A stretch of DNA of 64,000 bases from Macrotis lagotis (taxonomy: Eukaryota > Chordata > Mammalia > Peramelemorphia > Peramelidae). Made by a program: the position numbers and the translations under genes. Shown in pieces: positions 63,874-64,000 of this stretch. Position 1 is the first letter of the stretch; every line of letters starts with the position of its first letter. The notes below the pieces were generated by a model. It made no database searches, was not told the origin of the DNA, and saw nothing but the letters and a program-made list of their open reading frames with translations. The stretch covers positions 661,187,482-661,251,481 of the forward strand of contig NC_133666.1 of NCBI RefSeq assembly GCF_037893015.1, written 5' to 3'.

Positions 63874-64000
63874 AAACATTTACCTTTCTACTCATGACCA
63901 AGGAAAAGAATTCCTTATTTGTCCTCTATGGTATGTCTCTGTGGAGAAAACTCCCAAAGATGCAACTTATTCTACCAAAGCAGACTTCTGAGAATATCCC

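Overview
This is vertebrate nuclear DNA, almost certainly from a marsupial. It has AT-rich, intron-bearing sequence with no bacterial-style gene packing. Many copies of one CORE-SINE are present (ending in the MIR-like core and a TTGCAAAA tail), with L1, half-L1-like and MIR elements and dinucleotide microsatellites. The species cannot be fixed from the window alone.

The only host gene I can support is PIWIL1 (HIWI/MIWI, the germline piRNA-guided Argonaute) on the minus strand. Eighteen coding exons lie between 61444 and 21962. I placed their boundaries by reading frame and GT/AG sites. Every intron phase closes, and the joined reading frame is 797 residues plus a stop. By my recollection of the 861-residue human protein this corresponds to residues 65-861 with no net insertion or deletion. 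The DEDH slicer residues are all present. The arginine-rich N-terminus, the 5' UTR and the promoter lie beyond the right edge.

Layout: 1-9900 is a nest of antisense L1 copies, including a nearly full-length but broken L1 (553-7293) inserted into an older L1 with a recognisable target-site duplication. 9900-21960 is intergenic, downstream of PIWIL1, and holds a half-L1-type element (11937-13987), an L1 3' half (13988-16275) and old MIRs. 21962-39625 carries exons 7-18 (numbered within this window) with SINE-sprinkled introns. 39626-53143 is a 13.5 kb intron with two half-L1-type copies and a 6.1 kb betaretrovirus-like endogenous provirus (45523-51609), all antisense to PIWIL1. 53144-61444 carries exons 1-6, and 61445-64000 is the start of the intron leading to the missing 5' exons.

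The points most worth a second look are a 28-bp tandem duplication that copies the 5' splice site of the exon at 39147-39264, weak splice sites at two other exons, the nested and datable HAL1 > ERV > SINE insertions inside a gene whose product silences such elements, a 2 kb stretch of the provirus with no recognisable env, and a ~205-bp sequence of unknown origin present on both sides of one exon. I found no new gene system, CRISPR array or unexplained conserved coding gene.
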